Program-made: the position numbers and the translations under genes
The notes under the pieces: model-generated
Seen by the model: only the letters and a program-made list of their open reading frames with translations
What the model was told of the DNA's origin: nothing
Database searches by the model: none
NCBI GenBank assembly: GCA_963792365.1
Contig: CAWBVW010000001.1
Location: 992,001-1,056,000, forward strand
Origin: JAOUGY01 sp963792365
GTDB lineage: Bacteria; Actinomycetota; Acidimicrobiia; Spongiisociales; ZC4RG35
Direction: 5' to 3'
Length of the DNA: 64,000 nucleotides
Shown: in pieces, positions 1-8,897 of the stretch
Numbering within the stretch: the first letter of the stretch is position 1
How the letters are laid out: the number at the start of each line of letters is the position of its first letter

Positions 1-2
1 TT

Positions 3-98
3 CCCCTCAACGATGCCCCAGGCCTCTCCGCCGACGACTTGCGCCTCGCCCGGCTCTTCGGCGTGAACGAATGCCTGAAGGTGAGGCGCGCCGGCTGA
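3..98 (+). CDS. C-terminal end of an unidentified protein (5' truncated by window)
   Basis: An open frame enters from the left edge and ends at a TGA at 96-98. It encodes about 31 residues, ending ...LARLFGVNECLKVRRAG, with codon use like the genes that follow. The tail is too short to assign a family. It is followed by about 150 bp without a gene before the oxidoreductase pair, so it probably belongs to a separate unit. Confidence 0.45.
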   Translation, partial: PLNDAPGLSADDLRLARLFGVNECLKVRRAG

Positions 99-247
99 CG
101 TCCGGTGTGCGGAGATCCTCCGGGAGGCTGTTGCGCGGGTGCAGAACGACCGGTTCCTCGGGCGCGCGCCGTGCACCGGATGGGGTCTTTCGCACCTAGG
201 GCAGCATCGGGGATCTGCCGAGACTGGGATTCGGCGATGGAGACGTC

Positions 248-1096
248 ATGTTCCGAATAGTCAGTTCGGCTTGGATCGGTCCCGAGGTGAAGCGGTTTGT
301 GATCGCCGCCCCGAAGATCGCTCGCAAGCACGAGGCCGGCCAGTTCGTCATCATTCGTGTCACTGAGGGCGGCGAACGGATCCCGCTCACGATCAGTGAG
401 TCGGACCGGGACGATGGATGGATCGCCATCGTCGTCCAGGGGGTGGGCGCCACCACCCAGGCGTTGAACCAGCTGGAGTCTGGCGACATGATCGCCGACG
501 TGGCGGGTCCGTTGGGTCGACCCTCGGAAATCGACCACTACGGAACCGTCGTGACGATCGGCGGTGGGGTGGGGACCGCCATCGCCTATCCGACCTCGGT
601 GGCGATGAAGAAGGCCGGGAACCATGTGGTCGCCATCGTCGGAGGAAGAACTCACGAGCACGTCATCCTCGAGGCGGAGCTGCGGACCGTCTGCGACGAG
701 GTCTACCCCACCACCGATGACGGATCGTACGGATTCGCAGGTTTCGTCACTGAACAGCTCCAAGCCCTCATCGACGAGGGTCGCACCATCGACCTCGTGG
801 TCGCCATCGGGCCCATCCCCATGATGGCTGCCGTCGCCGAGGTCACCAGACAAGCCGGGATCCGCACCGTCGTCAGCCTCAATCCGATCATGGTCGACGG
901 CACCGGCATGTGCGGAGGCTGCCGTGTTAGCGTCGGTGACGAGACCAAGTTCGCGTGCGTCGACGGACCCGAGTTCGACGCCCACCTCGTCGATTTCGAC
1001 TTGCTCGCCCGCCGCAATCGCTCGTACATCGACTTCGAGCGAGGCCGAAGCGCGGCGTCGACCGGGGCGTGCGCCACCGCCGAGGCTCAGATCTGA
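248..1096 (+). CDS. nfnA: NfnA-like ferredoxin-NADP+ reductase/sulfide dehydrogenase small subunit
   Basis: This 282-residue protein has a ferredoxin-reductase fold: an FAD-binding barrel (residues about 1-95), then an NAD(P)-binding domain with a glycine-rich stretch (GGGVGTAIAYP, near 100-110). A C-terminal [2Fe-2S] site follows, in which Cys222, Cys225 and Cys237 are visible (GTGMCGGC...FACVDGPEFD). This layout is typical of NfnA/SudB and of dihydroorotate dehydrogenase electron-transfer subunits. The ATG is preceded by GGAG at good spacing. The stop overlaps the start of the next gene by one base (TGATG), which implies translational coupling with the large subunit. In characterised anaerobes NfnAB bifurcates electrons between NADH, NADPH and ferredoxin. 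In this setting the true electron partner is unknown. Confidence 0.85.
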   Translation: MFRIVSSAWIGPEVKRFVIAAPKIARKHEAGQFVIIRVTEGGERIPLTISESDRDDGWIAIVVQGVGATTQALNQLESGDMIADVAGPLGRPSEIDHYGTVVTIGGGVGTAIAYPTSVAMKKAGNHVVAIVGGRTHEHVILEAELRTVCDEVYPTTDDGSYGFAGFVTEQLQALIDEGRTIDLVVAIGPIPMMAAVAEVTRQAGIRTVVSLNPIMVDGTGMCGGCRVSVGDETKFACVDGPEFDAHLVDFDLLARRNRSYIDFERGRSAASTGACATAEAQI

Positions 1097-2556
1097 TGTC
1101 GGAGCTCTCTCGCAAGGAGCGCATGGCCCGTCCGCGCCAGCAGATGCCTGCACAGCAGCCCGACCTGCGGATCCACAACTTCGACGAGGTCAACTTCGGG
1201 TTCACCGCCGCCCTTGCGGTGCTGGAAGCCGAGCGGTGCCTCCGATGCCCGAGGCCGAAGTGCGTGGAGGGATGTCCCGTCGGTGTTCGCATAGACGACT
1301 TCATCGAACATGTCGCCGGCGGCCGATTCGAGCAAGCGGCCGAGGTGATCCAGTCCGACAACTCGCTACCGGCCATCTGCGGTCGGGTGTGCCCGCAGGA
1401 GGCGCAATGCGAGGGGGCATGCGTGCTCGGCAAGAAGCACGACCCAATCGCCATCGGTGCTCTCGAGCGCTTCGTGGCCGACGAGCAGCGGCGGATGGGA
1501 TGGAGCGAACTGTCTCCACCGACTGTGCGGAGCGGCAAACGGGTCGCGGTGATCGGGAGCGGACCCTCGGGGCTGGCCTGTGCCACCGACCTCGCCAAGG
1601 CAGGCCACGATGTGACGGTCTTCGAGGCACTTCACGAGCTCGGTGGCGTGTTGGTCTACGGCATCCCGGAGTTCCGACTCCCAAAGGAGATCGTCAAGGC
1701 CGAGATCGGTCGCTTGGAGCAGTTGGGCGTGAGATTCGAAACCAACGCCGTGATCGGAATGGTCGAGACCATCGATGAACTGCTCGAGGAGTACGACGCC
1801 GTATTCATCGGAGTGGGTGCCGGACTTCCTCGGTTCATGAACATCCCGGGTGAGAACCTCGTCGGCGTGTACTCGGCGAACGAGTTCCTGACCCGAGTGA
1901 ATCTCATGAAGGCATACAAGGCGGAGTCCGAGACACCGGTGTTCGACCTGCGAGGCAGGCGCGCTGCCGTGTTCGGCGGTGGGAACACGGCGATGGATGC
2001 TGTCCGCACGGCGGTCCGCTTGGGCGCCGACCCGGCGATGCTCATCTACCGGCGCTCCGAGGAGGAGATGCCCGCCCGACACGAGGAGCTCGCCCACGCC
2101 AAGGAGGAGGGTGTTCAGATCCGCACGTTGTCCTCACCGGTCGAGTTCATCGGCGACGACGAAGGCTGGTTGACCGGGGTCACGCTTCAAAACATGCAGC
2201 TCGGCGAGCCCGACGCCGACGGACGTCGCCGGCCTGAACCGGTCCCCGGAAGCGACCAGACCGTTCGCGTCGACGTGGCGGTGATAGCCATCGGCAATAC
2301 GCCCAATCCGCTCCTGCCACGGACCGACGAGGAACTCGAGCAAACCCGCTGGGGAACGCTCGTCGCCGACGATGCAACCGGGCGCACCACAAAACGCGGT
2401 GTGTTCGCCGGAGGCGACATCGTGACCGGCGGAGCGACGGTGATACTGGCCATGGGAGCGGGCAGGAAGGCGGCGACCTCGATCGACGAGTACCTGCACA
2501 GCGGGGTCTGGGATTTGACGGAGAGCGAGGCGCTCGACGAGCAGCCGACAACCTGA
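1096..2556 (+). CDS. nfnB: NfnB/GltD-like FAD and iron-sulfur oxidoreductase large subunit
   Basis: This 486-residue protein starts with a GltD-type ferredoxin domain. Eight cysteines form two clusters (C48, C51, C56, C60 and C95, C99, C105, C109), as expected for two [4Fe-4S] centres. An FAD-binding Rossmann motif follows (VAVIGSGPSGLACA, about 150-163), then a second nucleotide-binding motif (AVFGGGNTAMDAVRTA) for NADPH. The family covers the glutamate synthase small subunit, NfnB and SudA. No glutamate synthase large subunit is adjacent, and the partner is NfnA-like, so an NfnB/SudA role is favoured. The ATG overlaps the stop of the previous gene by one base. Upstream in-frame ATGs would lie inside nfnA and are rejected. 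Confidence 0.85.
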   Translation: MSELSRKERMARPRQQMPAQQPDLRIHNFDEVNFGFTAALAVLEAERCLRCPRPKCVEGCPVGVRIDDFIEHVAGGRFEQAAEVIQSDNSLPAICGRVCPQEAQCEGACVLGKKHDPIAIGALERFVADEQRRMGWSELSPPTVRSGKRVAVIGSGPSGLACATDLAKAGHDVTVFEALHELGGVLVYGIPEFRLPKEIVKAEIGRLEQLGVRFETNAVIGMVETIDELLEEYDAVFIGVGAGLPRFMNIPGENLVGVYSANEFLTRVNLMKAYKAESETPVFDLRGRRAAVFGGGNTAMDAVRTAVRLGADPAMLIYRRSEEEMPARHEELAHAKEEGVQIRTLSSPVEFIGDDEGWLTGVTLQNMQLGEPDADGRRRPEPVPGSDQTVRVDVAVIAIGNTPNPLLPRTDEELEQTRWGTLVADDATGRTTKRGVFAGGDIVTGGATVILAMGAGRKAATSIDEYLHSGVWDLTESEALDEQPTT

Positions 2557-2618
2557 AGCGCTCCTCGAAGGCCTCCTCGACTTCCGGCAGCCGGACAGGC
2601 CGGGTGACCCAGTCTTCG

Positions 2619-3158
2619 TCAGCCGCTCGCTCGACGGCGCTCGGCCATCACGTCGTCGATGCGTCGCTTGAGCTTCTTGGATTGCCTGCGGAGACGAGGC
2701 AGCTCTTCGGCGACCTTCTTCCGACGCTTCTTCGAATCCACCTTGGCGATCCGGCCCTTCAACTTCTTCATCCGTGACTTGACCTCGGCACGCTGGGCTC
2801 GCAATGCATCCAGCTCACGATCGAGCTTCCGCTGGGCCTTCGCCCGACGCTTCTTCGCCTTGTCGCTCTGCTTCTTCGACCCCTTCGACGCCGACCCCCG
2901 CCGTGCGGTCGGGCCCGAAGGCCCTGGATCGGGCCCAACCAACGGATCGAACTGGGCCTCGTTCCCGACCGCCGCTCGCCGGCTGGCAACAGCCTCGAGC
3001 AACGCCTGGGCTCGCACCTGACCAAAGCCCGGCACTTGAAGCAAATCGGAAACGGACGCCGATTCCAGCGCCCCCAAGCTGTCGAATCCGGCCGCAGTGA
3101 GCGCGTCGGCGGTCGATGGCCCGACGCCGGGAAGTCCGAGTAGTTCTTCGTAGACCAT
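2619..3158 (-). CDS. Helix-hairpin-helix protein with basic coiled-coil tail
   Basis: This is a 179-residue protein of unknown function. Residues about 1-65 form a helix-hairpin-helix pair (LPGVGPSTADAL and VPGFGQVRAQALL), a motif that binds DNA backbone non-specifically in RuvA, UvrC and topoisomerase-like proteins. The rest (about 85-179) is very rich in Lys, Arg, Glu and Ala and predicts a long basic coiled coil. The gene converges on nfnB. The combination looks like a small nucleic-acid-binding or nucleoid-type protein, but this is an inference from composition only. It has no obvious membrane segment or signal peptide. Confidence 0.6.
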   Translation of the reverse strand: MVYEELLGLPGVGPSTADALTAAGFDSLGALESASVSDLLQVPGFGQVRAQALLEAVASRRAAVGNEAQFDPLVGPDPGPSGPTARRGSASKGSKKQSDKAKKRRAKAQRKLDRELDALRAQRAEVKSRMKKLKGRIAKVDSKKRRKKVAEELPRLRRQSKKLKRRIDDVMAERRRASG

Positions 3159-3373
3159 TTGGTTTCATCGGCGCCGGCCGCCCCGACATTGAGGACCCTT
3201 CCGCACCGATCGGCCCGCGATCGGTTGGCAGGTGACCGAGTGGCCACCGGCCACAGGAGTCTGGACGACGCTTGCCTGTAGCGCAGCCGCGAACTCCTCG
3301 AGGCGTTCGGGCGATCCGCCCGCAACGGCGACCAGCGCATTCAGAGTGCGGTCTGGCCGGCGTCGGCTCCTCG

Positions 3374-3379
3374 TATCAT
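3374..3379 (+). promoter_or_regulatory. Leaderless -10 box (TATCAT) for the MFS gene
   Basis: TATCAT lies six bases before the GTG at 3386, the spacing expected for a transcript starting at the start codon itself. No convincing Shine-Dalgarno sequence is present, which supports leaderless expression and the choice of this GTG. Confidence 0.45.
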
Positions 3380-3385
3380 CCGTCG

Positions 3386-4654
3386 GTGACCACCGAGCCT
3401 TCGATCGACCGCCGCGCCTTCTCCGGCTGGCGGGTGCTCGTGTTCGCAACGATCGCAGGAGCGCTTTCGGGCCCCGGTCAGACGATCGGTGTCAGCGTCT
3501 TCGTCGATCACTTCATCGCCGACCTCGGGTTGTCTCGGTCGGAGGTATCCACGGCGTACTTGGTTGGGACGATGCTGGCCGCGCTGGGTCTTCCGCTTGT
3601 GGGCCAGCGCATAGACCGCATCGGTGTGAGCCGAGCGATGACACTCATCGGTGTTGCGTTTGGCGTGGCCCTCCTGGGGATGTCAGGGGTACAGGGGTTC
3701 GTGAGTCTCGCCGTCGGGTTCGTGGCGATCCGTCTGTTCGGGCAGGGTTCTCTCAGTCTGGTCAGCACCGTCGCAGTCACACATTGGTTCGAACGGCGGC
3801 GCGGCACCGCACTCGGCATATTCAGCACCGGCATGAGCGTGCTCATGGCACTGGTCCCGGTAGGGCTCAGCCTGGTCATCGAGGCCTTCGGCTGGCGGAT
3901 GGGTTGGATCGTTTCGGCTGTTTTGATCTGGCTGGTCGTGGTCCCGATCGCTCGATTCGGGCTCATCGATACTCCCGCTCACGTGTCGCAGCACCCTGAT
4001 GGCATCCCGCTCACGCCGGACGAAGCCCACACGGTCGCGACACGGCCATCGGCGACCCGATCGATGGCGCTGCGAACCGCACGCTTCTGGGTGCTGGTCT
4101 CGGCCACGGCGTCGGTGGGGATGCTGTCCACGGCTCTGAACTTCCACCAGATCTCTCTGCTCGGAGATGCCGGATTGACGCCCACCGAGGCGGCTGTCAT
4201 GTTTCTCCCGCAGGTGATCGGCGCCGCGGTGGCAGGCCTGCTCTTTGGATACCTATCGGATCGGCTCACAGGCAGATCGCTCTTGCCGATGGCGATGGCG
4301 CTCCTGGCGACCAGCCTGGTGCTCGCATCCCGCCTGACGCCAGGCATCGTGGTCGTCCTGTATGCGATCAGCCTCGGCGCCGCCGGTGGCGCATCTCGCT
4401 CGGTTGGAGCAACGCTCCTGCCCAGGTGGTTCGGAACCCGCCACATCGGTGCGATTCAAGGGACCGCGACCTTCCTCAACGTGGCATCGACCGCGCTCGG
4501 ACCGGTGGCCTTCTCGCTCGCCCGCGACGCTGCAGGGGACTACGAGGGCGCCGCCTTCTGGTTCGCCCTGGTTCCGGTCGCCGCCGGACTCGCAGCTCTC
4601 ACGCTGCGCCCGGTACCCCCAAGGAGCATCGACCGCAGCGAGGCGCAGACCTGA
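3386..4654 (+). CDS. Major facilitator superfamily permease
   Basis: This membrane protein of about 422 residues has twelve hydrophobic segments. An MFS signature loop follows the second helix (LVGQRIDRIGVSRAM). The family moves small molecules by proton-coupled or facilitated transport, and the sequence resembles monocarboxylate/oxalate-formate type carriers. The substrate cannot be read from sequence. I chose the GTG at 3386, giving VTTEPSIDRRAFSGWR, because a TAnnnT box lies six bases upstream and the preceding 38 in-frame residues look non-coding. It converges with tnaA. A tryptophan or indole link is possible, but nothing beyond proximity supports it. Confidence 0.8.
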   Translation: MTTEPSIDRRAFSGWRVLVFATIAGALSGPGQTIGVSVFVDHFIADLGLSRSEVSTAYLVGTMLAALGLPLVGQRIDRIGVSRAMTLIGVAFGVALLGMSGVQGFVSLAVGFVAIRLFGQGSLSLVSTVAVTHWFERRRGTALGIFSTGMSVLMALVPVGLSLVIEAFGWRMGWIVSAVLIWLVVVPIARFGLIDTPAHVSQHPDGIPLTPDEAHTVATRPSATRSMALRTARFWVLVSATASVGMLSTALNFHQISLLGDAGLTPTEAAVMFLPQVIGAAVAGLLFGYLSDRLTGRSLLPMAMALLATSLVLASRLTPGIVVVLYAISLGAAGGASRSVGATLLPRWFGTRHIGAIQGTATFLNVASTALGPVAFSLARDAAGDYEGAAFWFALVPVAAGLAALTLRPVPPRSIDRSEAQT

Positions 4655-4663
4655 CTGGGGCGC

Positions 4664-4677
4664 CCGAGTCGACTCGG
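4664..4677. repeat. 14-bp perfect palindrome between convergent genes
   Basis: CCGAGTCGACTCGG is a perfect inverted repeat located just after the MFS stop and before the convergent tnaA end. It could add to transcription termination, but no T-run follows on either strand. Confidence 0.3.
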
Positions 4678-4789
4678 CGACTCGCAGCACTTGAAGATCG
4701 ATTCGTTCGGTTCGGCGCAACCGCAGGACCTCGATGCATGCATCCGCTTGCGGCCGCACTCGTTCACCTCGGTTGACGCTCCCGGCGCC

Positions 4790-6166
4790 TCAGAGCGGCT
4801 CGAACCGAGCCGTGAAGTGTCGCAGCCAGGGCGCCTGCTCGACGATGCGCAGTCCTCGAAGCTCAGAGGCCCGTTCTGCAACTGCGATCGCCACCTCGCC
4901 CACGTAGTCGATGTGGCTCTGGGTGTAGGTCCGTCTGGGTACGGCCAGCCGAACGAGTTCCATCTGGGCTGGGATTTCCGTCCCGTCCGGCTGCGGCTTG
5001 CCGAACATCACCGACCCGATCTCCACTCCCCGGACTCCGCCCTCCAGATACAGGGCATTCGCCAGTGCCTGCGCCGGGTACTGGCTCTGGGGGAGGTGGA
5101 CGAGCAGGGAACCGGCGTCGAGATAGACGGCGTGACCTCCGGGAGGTCGAACGATCGGGATTCCGGCGCCAGCGATCTTCGCGGCCAGGTATTCCGTCGA
5201 CCTGATTCGATAGCGCAGGTAGTCCTCCTGAAGCGCCTCACCGAGCCCTTGGGCGACTGCCTCGAGGTCGTATCCGGCCAAGCCTCCGTATGTGGGAAAA
5301 CCCTCGGTGAGGATCAGCAGATTGCGACAGGCCTGGGCCAGCTCGGCATCCCGCATGGCGAGGAAGCCGCCGATGTTCGACATCCCGTCCTTCTTCGCCG
5401 ACATCGTGCACCCGTCGGCCAGGGAGAACATCTCGGCCGCGATCTCTCGCGGTGTCCTGTCGGCGTAGCCGCGCTCGCGCATCTTGATGAACCAGGCGTT
5501 CTCGGCGAACCGACAAGCATCGAGGAAGAGAGGGATGCCGTGGCGGTCACACACGCCCCGCACGGCCCTGAGGTTCTCGATGGACACCGGTTGACCGCCG
5601 CCCGAGTTGTTGGTCACCGTCACCATCACGAGGGGGATTCGGTCGACGCCGACCTCGGCGATCGTGGCCTCGAGGGCATCGACGTCCATGTTTCCTTTGA
5701 ATGGGTGCTCAGCCGATGGGACGCGGCCCTCCGGGATCACGAGGTCGCGGGCCTCGGCCCCCTGGTATTCGACATTCGCCCGGGTCGTGTCGAAATGCGT
5801 GTTGTTCGGGACGACATCGCCGGCCTCGACCATCGACGCGAAGAGAATCCGCTCGGCGGCGCGTCCCTGGTGGGTCGGGATCACCTCGTTCAGCCCGGTG
5901 ATCCCCTGAACGGCATTGCGGAATCGGTAGAAGCTGCGGCTGCCGGCGTAGGACTCGTCCCCCATCATCATCCCGGCCCACTGCTTCGTGGACATCGCCC
6001 CGGTACCGGAGTCCGTGAGAAGGTCGATGATCACCTCGTCGGCGTGGAGACCAAACAGGTTCCACCCCGCTCGTTCGAGCGCCTTCCTCCGCTCTTCCGC
6101 GTCGGGAAAGTCGATCGGATCGACACTGTGAATTCGAAATGGCTCGATGATGGTTCGGTACGGCAC
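4790..6166 (-). CDS. tnaA: Tryptophanase (tryptophan indole-lyase)
   Basis: This 458-residue PLP enzyme would split L-tryptophan to indole, pyruvate and ammonia in the cytosol. It is colinear with E. coli TnaA, with the PLP lysine in MSAKKD (Lys259). Three positions that separate tryptophanase from tyrosine phenol-lyase are of the tryptophanase type: Asp126 in HFDTT (Thr in TPL), Ile383 in VEIG (TPL has an Arg in ERG), and His450 in LRHFTA (Phe in TPL). The GTG start has a good AGAGGAG site seven bases upstream. No tnaC-like leader or tnaB permease is adjacent. A VOC gene lies 118 bp upstream on the same strand, and an MFS permease converges from the other side. Confidence 0.87.
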   Translation of the reverse strand: MPYRTIIEPFRIHSVDPIDFPDAEERRKALERAGWNLFGLHADEVIIDLLTDSGTGAMSTKQWAGMMMGDESYAGSRSFYRFRNAVQGITGLNEVIPTHQGRAAERILFASMVEAGDVVPNNTHFDTTRANVEYQGAEARDLVIPEGRVPSAEHPFKGNMDVDALEATIAEVGVDRIPLVMVTVTNNSGGGQPVSIENLRAVRGVCDRHGIPLFLDACRFAENAWFIKMRERGYADRTPREIAAEMFSLADGCTMSAKKDGMSNIGGFLAMRDAELAQACRNLLILTEGFPTYGGLAGYDLEAVAQGLGEALQEDYLRYRIRSTEYLAAKIAGAGIPIVRPPGGHAVYLDAGSLLVHLPQSQYPAQALANALYLEGGVRGVEIGSVMFGKPQPDGTEIPAQMELVRLAVPRRTYTQSHIDYVGEVAIAVAERASELRGLRIVEQAPWLRHFTARFEPL

Positions 6167-6284
6167 GCGACGACTCCTCTCCGGACGACCTGAGTGTGGA
6201 CCGAATCAGCTGGGCCGCCGAGAGACGAAAGTCACCTATCGCAACCGAAGCGCCTCGAATCCACGATCGCGACGCCGTGCCTGG

Positions 6285-6662
6285 TCACATGCCGGGACGC
6301 GGTTGCCACAGCTGAATTCGGTTTCCTTCCGGATCCCAGCAGTGACCGAACAACCCGTTCATGTCCTCGAAGGTCTCGTCGTCGGTGCGTACGCCGGCTG
6401 TTCGAAGTCGGTCGAGCATCGCTCGCAGGTCGTCGACCCGGTAGTTGACCATCCACTGCGACCCGGCAGGCCAGTCGAACGAGGAAGTCTCAGATGGGAA
6501 GGGCGCCCACACCGTGGAGCCTGCGACATCGCCTCCCCACCGCAGAACCACGACGCCGTCGTCGTCGACGGGCAGCCCGAGGTGCGCCACGTACCAGTCC
6601 GTCAAAGCCTCAGGGTTCTGTGCCCTGAAGAAAACGCCGCCGATCCCGGTGACCCCGGGCAT
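6285..6662 (-). CDS. VOC/glyoxalase-fold protein
   Basis: This 125-residue single-domain protein has the paired beta-alpha-beta-beta-beta modules of the vicinal-oxygen-chelate family: an N-terminal GIGGVFFRAQNPEALTDWY and a C-terminal NGLFGHCWDPEGNRIQLWQP. The DPEGN...ELW ending is typical of glyoxalase/bleomycin-resistance proteins, with Glu in the last strand replaced here by Gln (IQLW). Metal-dependent catalysis is therefore uncertain. A strong AAGGAGGT site precedes the ATG. Its function is unknown, and it may be co-transcribed with tnaA. Confidence 0.75.
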   Translation of the reverse strand: MPGVTGIGGVFFRAQNPEALTDWYVAHLGLPVDDDGVVVLRWGGDVAGSTVWAPFPSETSSFDWPAGSQWMVNYRVDDLRAMLDRLRTAGVRTDDETFEDMNGLFGHCWDPEGNRIQLWQPRPGM

Positions 6663-6749
6663 GTCGACCTCCTTCGTACGGTTGCGTCAACAACATCTTG
6701 CCAGCAGGTCTCCGCGTCGGCGGCTGTGTGGTCTGCGTCGATACCGGCG

Positions 6750-8897
6750 TCACGTCGCGGACTCGACACCCTCCCTCGGCAGGAGAGCGGGTATCACGAG
6801 AAGCGCCCCGAGCGCCGCCACTGTCATCGAGACCCACATGATGCCGGATATGTGGTGGTGGGGACGCAACGGAGAGATCAGGAGCGCCGTGAGCGCCAGG
6901 GCGATGCCCAGGGCATTCGCGACTATCGGTCTTCCGGCGCGCCTGATCGCCCTGAGCACGTATCCAGGACCGTCTGCCCACGCGATGTCGATGGCGGCGA
7001 CGAAGTGGATCGCATAGTCGATCCCAACTCCGATGACGATGCTCGAGGCCACGGCCGTGATCAGATTGAGCTGGATACCGGAGGCGGCGATGAACCCGAG
7101 CAAGGCGACGACCGTGAGCAGGAGGGGGACCAGGGCCACGAGCGTGGGACGAAGTCGCCGGTAGGTCACGCCCAACATGATCGCGACCAATACGAGCGCC
7201 GCCACGAGGGACCAGACCTGGGCTCGCAAGACGAGCCTCGCCATCTCGTCCCAGAGGACCGGGAGTCCGGTGATGATCCGAACATCCTCGGATTCATCGG
7301 CATAGGCGAGCCATCCCCGGAGGTCCTCCGTGCCGAAGTCCGACGGGAGCAGCAGAAAGCGAAGACCATCGTCGGAAACGAGGTCGCCCACCGGGATCTC
7401 GAGCACTCCCGACAACAACGCGTCTGCCTGCTGAGCAGGCAGCACGGCTCTGAGATCGAGTGCCGAGAACACGGTCCGCACTCCGGGAAGCGCTTCGATC
7501 TCAGAGACGGCTCGCTCAGCCCGTGCCAGACCAGCATCCAGGTCGCTACGGTCGAGCACCAACTCACCGGTGAGGGGGGTGGCGCCGCCGAACAGTTCCT
7601 CGCTCTTTGCGAACGCCTGTCTGACTTCGTGATCGTCGGTGAACATGAACAACGGGTCGGAGTCCACTTCCAGCTGAGGGACGAAGACCGCCCCGAACAC
7701 GACGACAACGGCTACCAGCGCCATCGCCGGCCAGCGTGCTTTCACAGCCCACTCCAGGGCATCGGTGACCCGCCGACCGATGACCGGACGGTGCCCCGCT
7801 CGCGCTACGCCCACCTTCGAGAGGATCGCCGGGAGTGAGAAGAACGAGATGATGCCGGCCAGCGTGATACCGATTGCTGCGAAGACTCCCAGTTGGCGGA
7901 TCGGCCGGATGTCTGTGGCCAACAACGACAGGAATCCCGCAGCCGTCGAGACCGTGGTCAGGATCATCGGAATCCCGACCTCCCTCAGTGTCGACACCAC
8001 CCGTTCGTGTGGGTCGTCTGTCTCGGCGGCGACATCCTGGAAGTGGGTCACGAAATGGAGGCCGTCGGCCGACCCCATCACCAGCACGAAGATCGGAACG
8101 ATCACGGTCACGATGTCGATCTCTCGCCCGAGACCCGAGAGCAGCCCGAATGTCCACAGCGAGCCGAGGAGGGCAGGTATCACGGCAAGAATGGTGAGCC
8201 TTCGCTCTCCAACGTTGGCGTAGAAGGTCACGATCAACAGGAACACCACCACGGGTGGGATCGCCAGGAGAAACAGGGACAGGATGTCGATCACAGCGGC
8301 GTAGATGGCGGGGTTGCCAGACACGGTCATCTCCATGCCGGGAGGGGCTTCCAGGTCGCCGATGGCCCGCGCCACGGGAATACCGTCATCGTCCGGCACC
8401 ACCAGGAGCATCGTGTGACGAGCATCTTCGGACAGCAGCAGGGTCGAGAACGGACCCGAAACCACACCGGACAGCATCGGTTCGGGAGCAGCGGCGATCA
8501 GGTCGGGGGTAATGGCGGAACCGTCGAGCGGGCTGACGTCGGGCACCACCGAGGCGACGGCTGAAACGCCGTCGAGGGTGGCAAGCTCGTCGCGGAAGCG
8601 GACGAGATCGACGAGACGATCCCTGTCCGCAAAGGTTTCGCCCTCGGGTAGTGACAGCAGCACGTTGACGGGGTCGGCAGTCTCGTACTTCGCCTGGAGC
8701 GCCGCAAAGGCCTCTCCCCGTTCGTTCCCGTCTGTGATGAACGACGCGACATCGGCGTTGAACTGAATCTGGAAGAGGGCTACGACGGCCAACACGGTGA
8801 CGAGCGCAGTCGCAGCGAGGATGCGCTCCGGGTGGGTGACGATGACGCGTCCGACTCGATCTATTGCCGTGCCCTGTCGGCTCTCGCGCTTGCTCAC
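6750..8897 (-). CDS. MMPL/RND-family membrane exporter
   Basis: This 715-residue integral membrane protein shows the RND duplication. A single N-terminal helix is followed by a large periplasm-facing loop, five or six helices, a second helix with a second loop (around residues 400-550), and a final bundle of helices. The motif in the first bundle (FVLVMGSADGLHFV) and the matching VGIDYAIHFV in the second are typical of MMPL/HpnN-like proteins that move lipids or hydrophobic compounds. The GTG start overlaps the stop of the MarR gene (GTGA), so the pair forms a regulator-exporter operon. Confidence 0.85.
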   Translation of the reverse strand: MSKRESRQGTAIDRVGRVIVTHPERILAATALVTVLAVVALFQIQFNADVASFITDGNERGEAFAALQAKYETADPVNVLLSLPEGETFADRDRLVDLVRFRDELATLDGVSAVASVVPDVSPLDGSAITPDLIAAAPEPMLSGVVSGPFSTLLLSEDARHTMLLVVPDDDGIPVARAIGDLEAPPGMEMTVSGNPAIYAAVIDILSLFLLAIPPVVVFLLIVTFYANVGERRLTILAVIPALLGSLWTFGLLSGLGREIDIVTVIVPIFVLVMGSADGLHFVTHFQDVAAETDDPHERVVSTLREVGIPMILTTVSTAAGFLSLLATDIRPIRQLGVFAAIGITLAGIISFFSLPAILSKVGVARAGHRPVIGRRVTDALEWAVKARWPAMALVAVVVVFGAVFVPQLEVDSDPLFMFTDDHEVRQAFAKSEELFGGATPLTGELVLDRSDLDAGLARAERAVSEIEALPGVRTVFSALDLRAVLPAQQADALLSGVLEIPVGDLVSDDGLRFLLLPSDFGTEDLRGWLAYADESEDVRIITGLPVLWDEMARLVLRAQVWSLVAALVLVAIMLGVTYRRLRPTLVALVPLLLTVVALLGFIAASGIQLNLITAVASSIVIGVGIDYAIHFVAAIDIAWADGPGYVLRAIRRAGRPIVANALGIALALTALLISPLRPHHHISGIMWVSMTVAALGALLVIPALLPREGVESAT

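Noticed and set aside
4691..6193. Long open frame antisense to tryptophanase
   Set aside because: It mirrors a well-conserved gene on the other strand, has no recognisable domain and arises from GC-rich codon bias; the same holds for long antisense frames over 6147-7838, 16573-18045 and 26017-27381.
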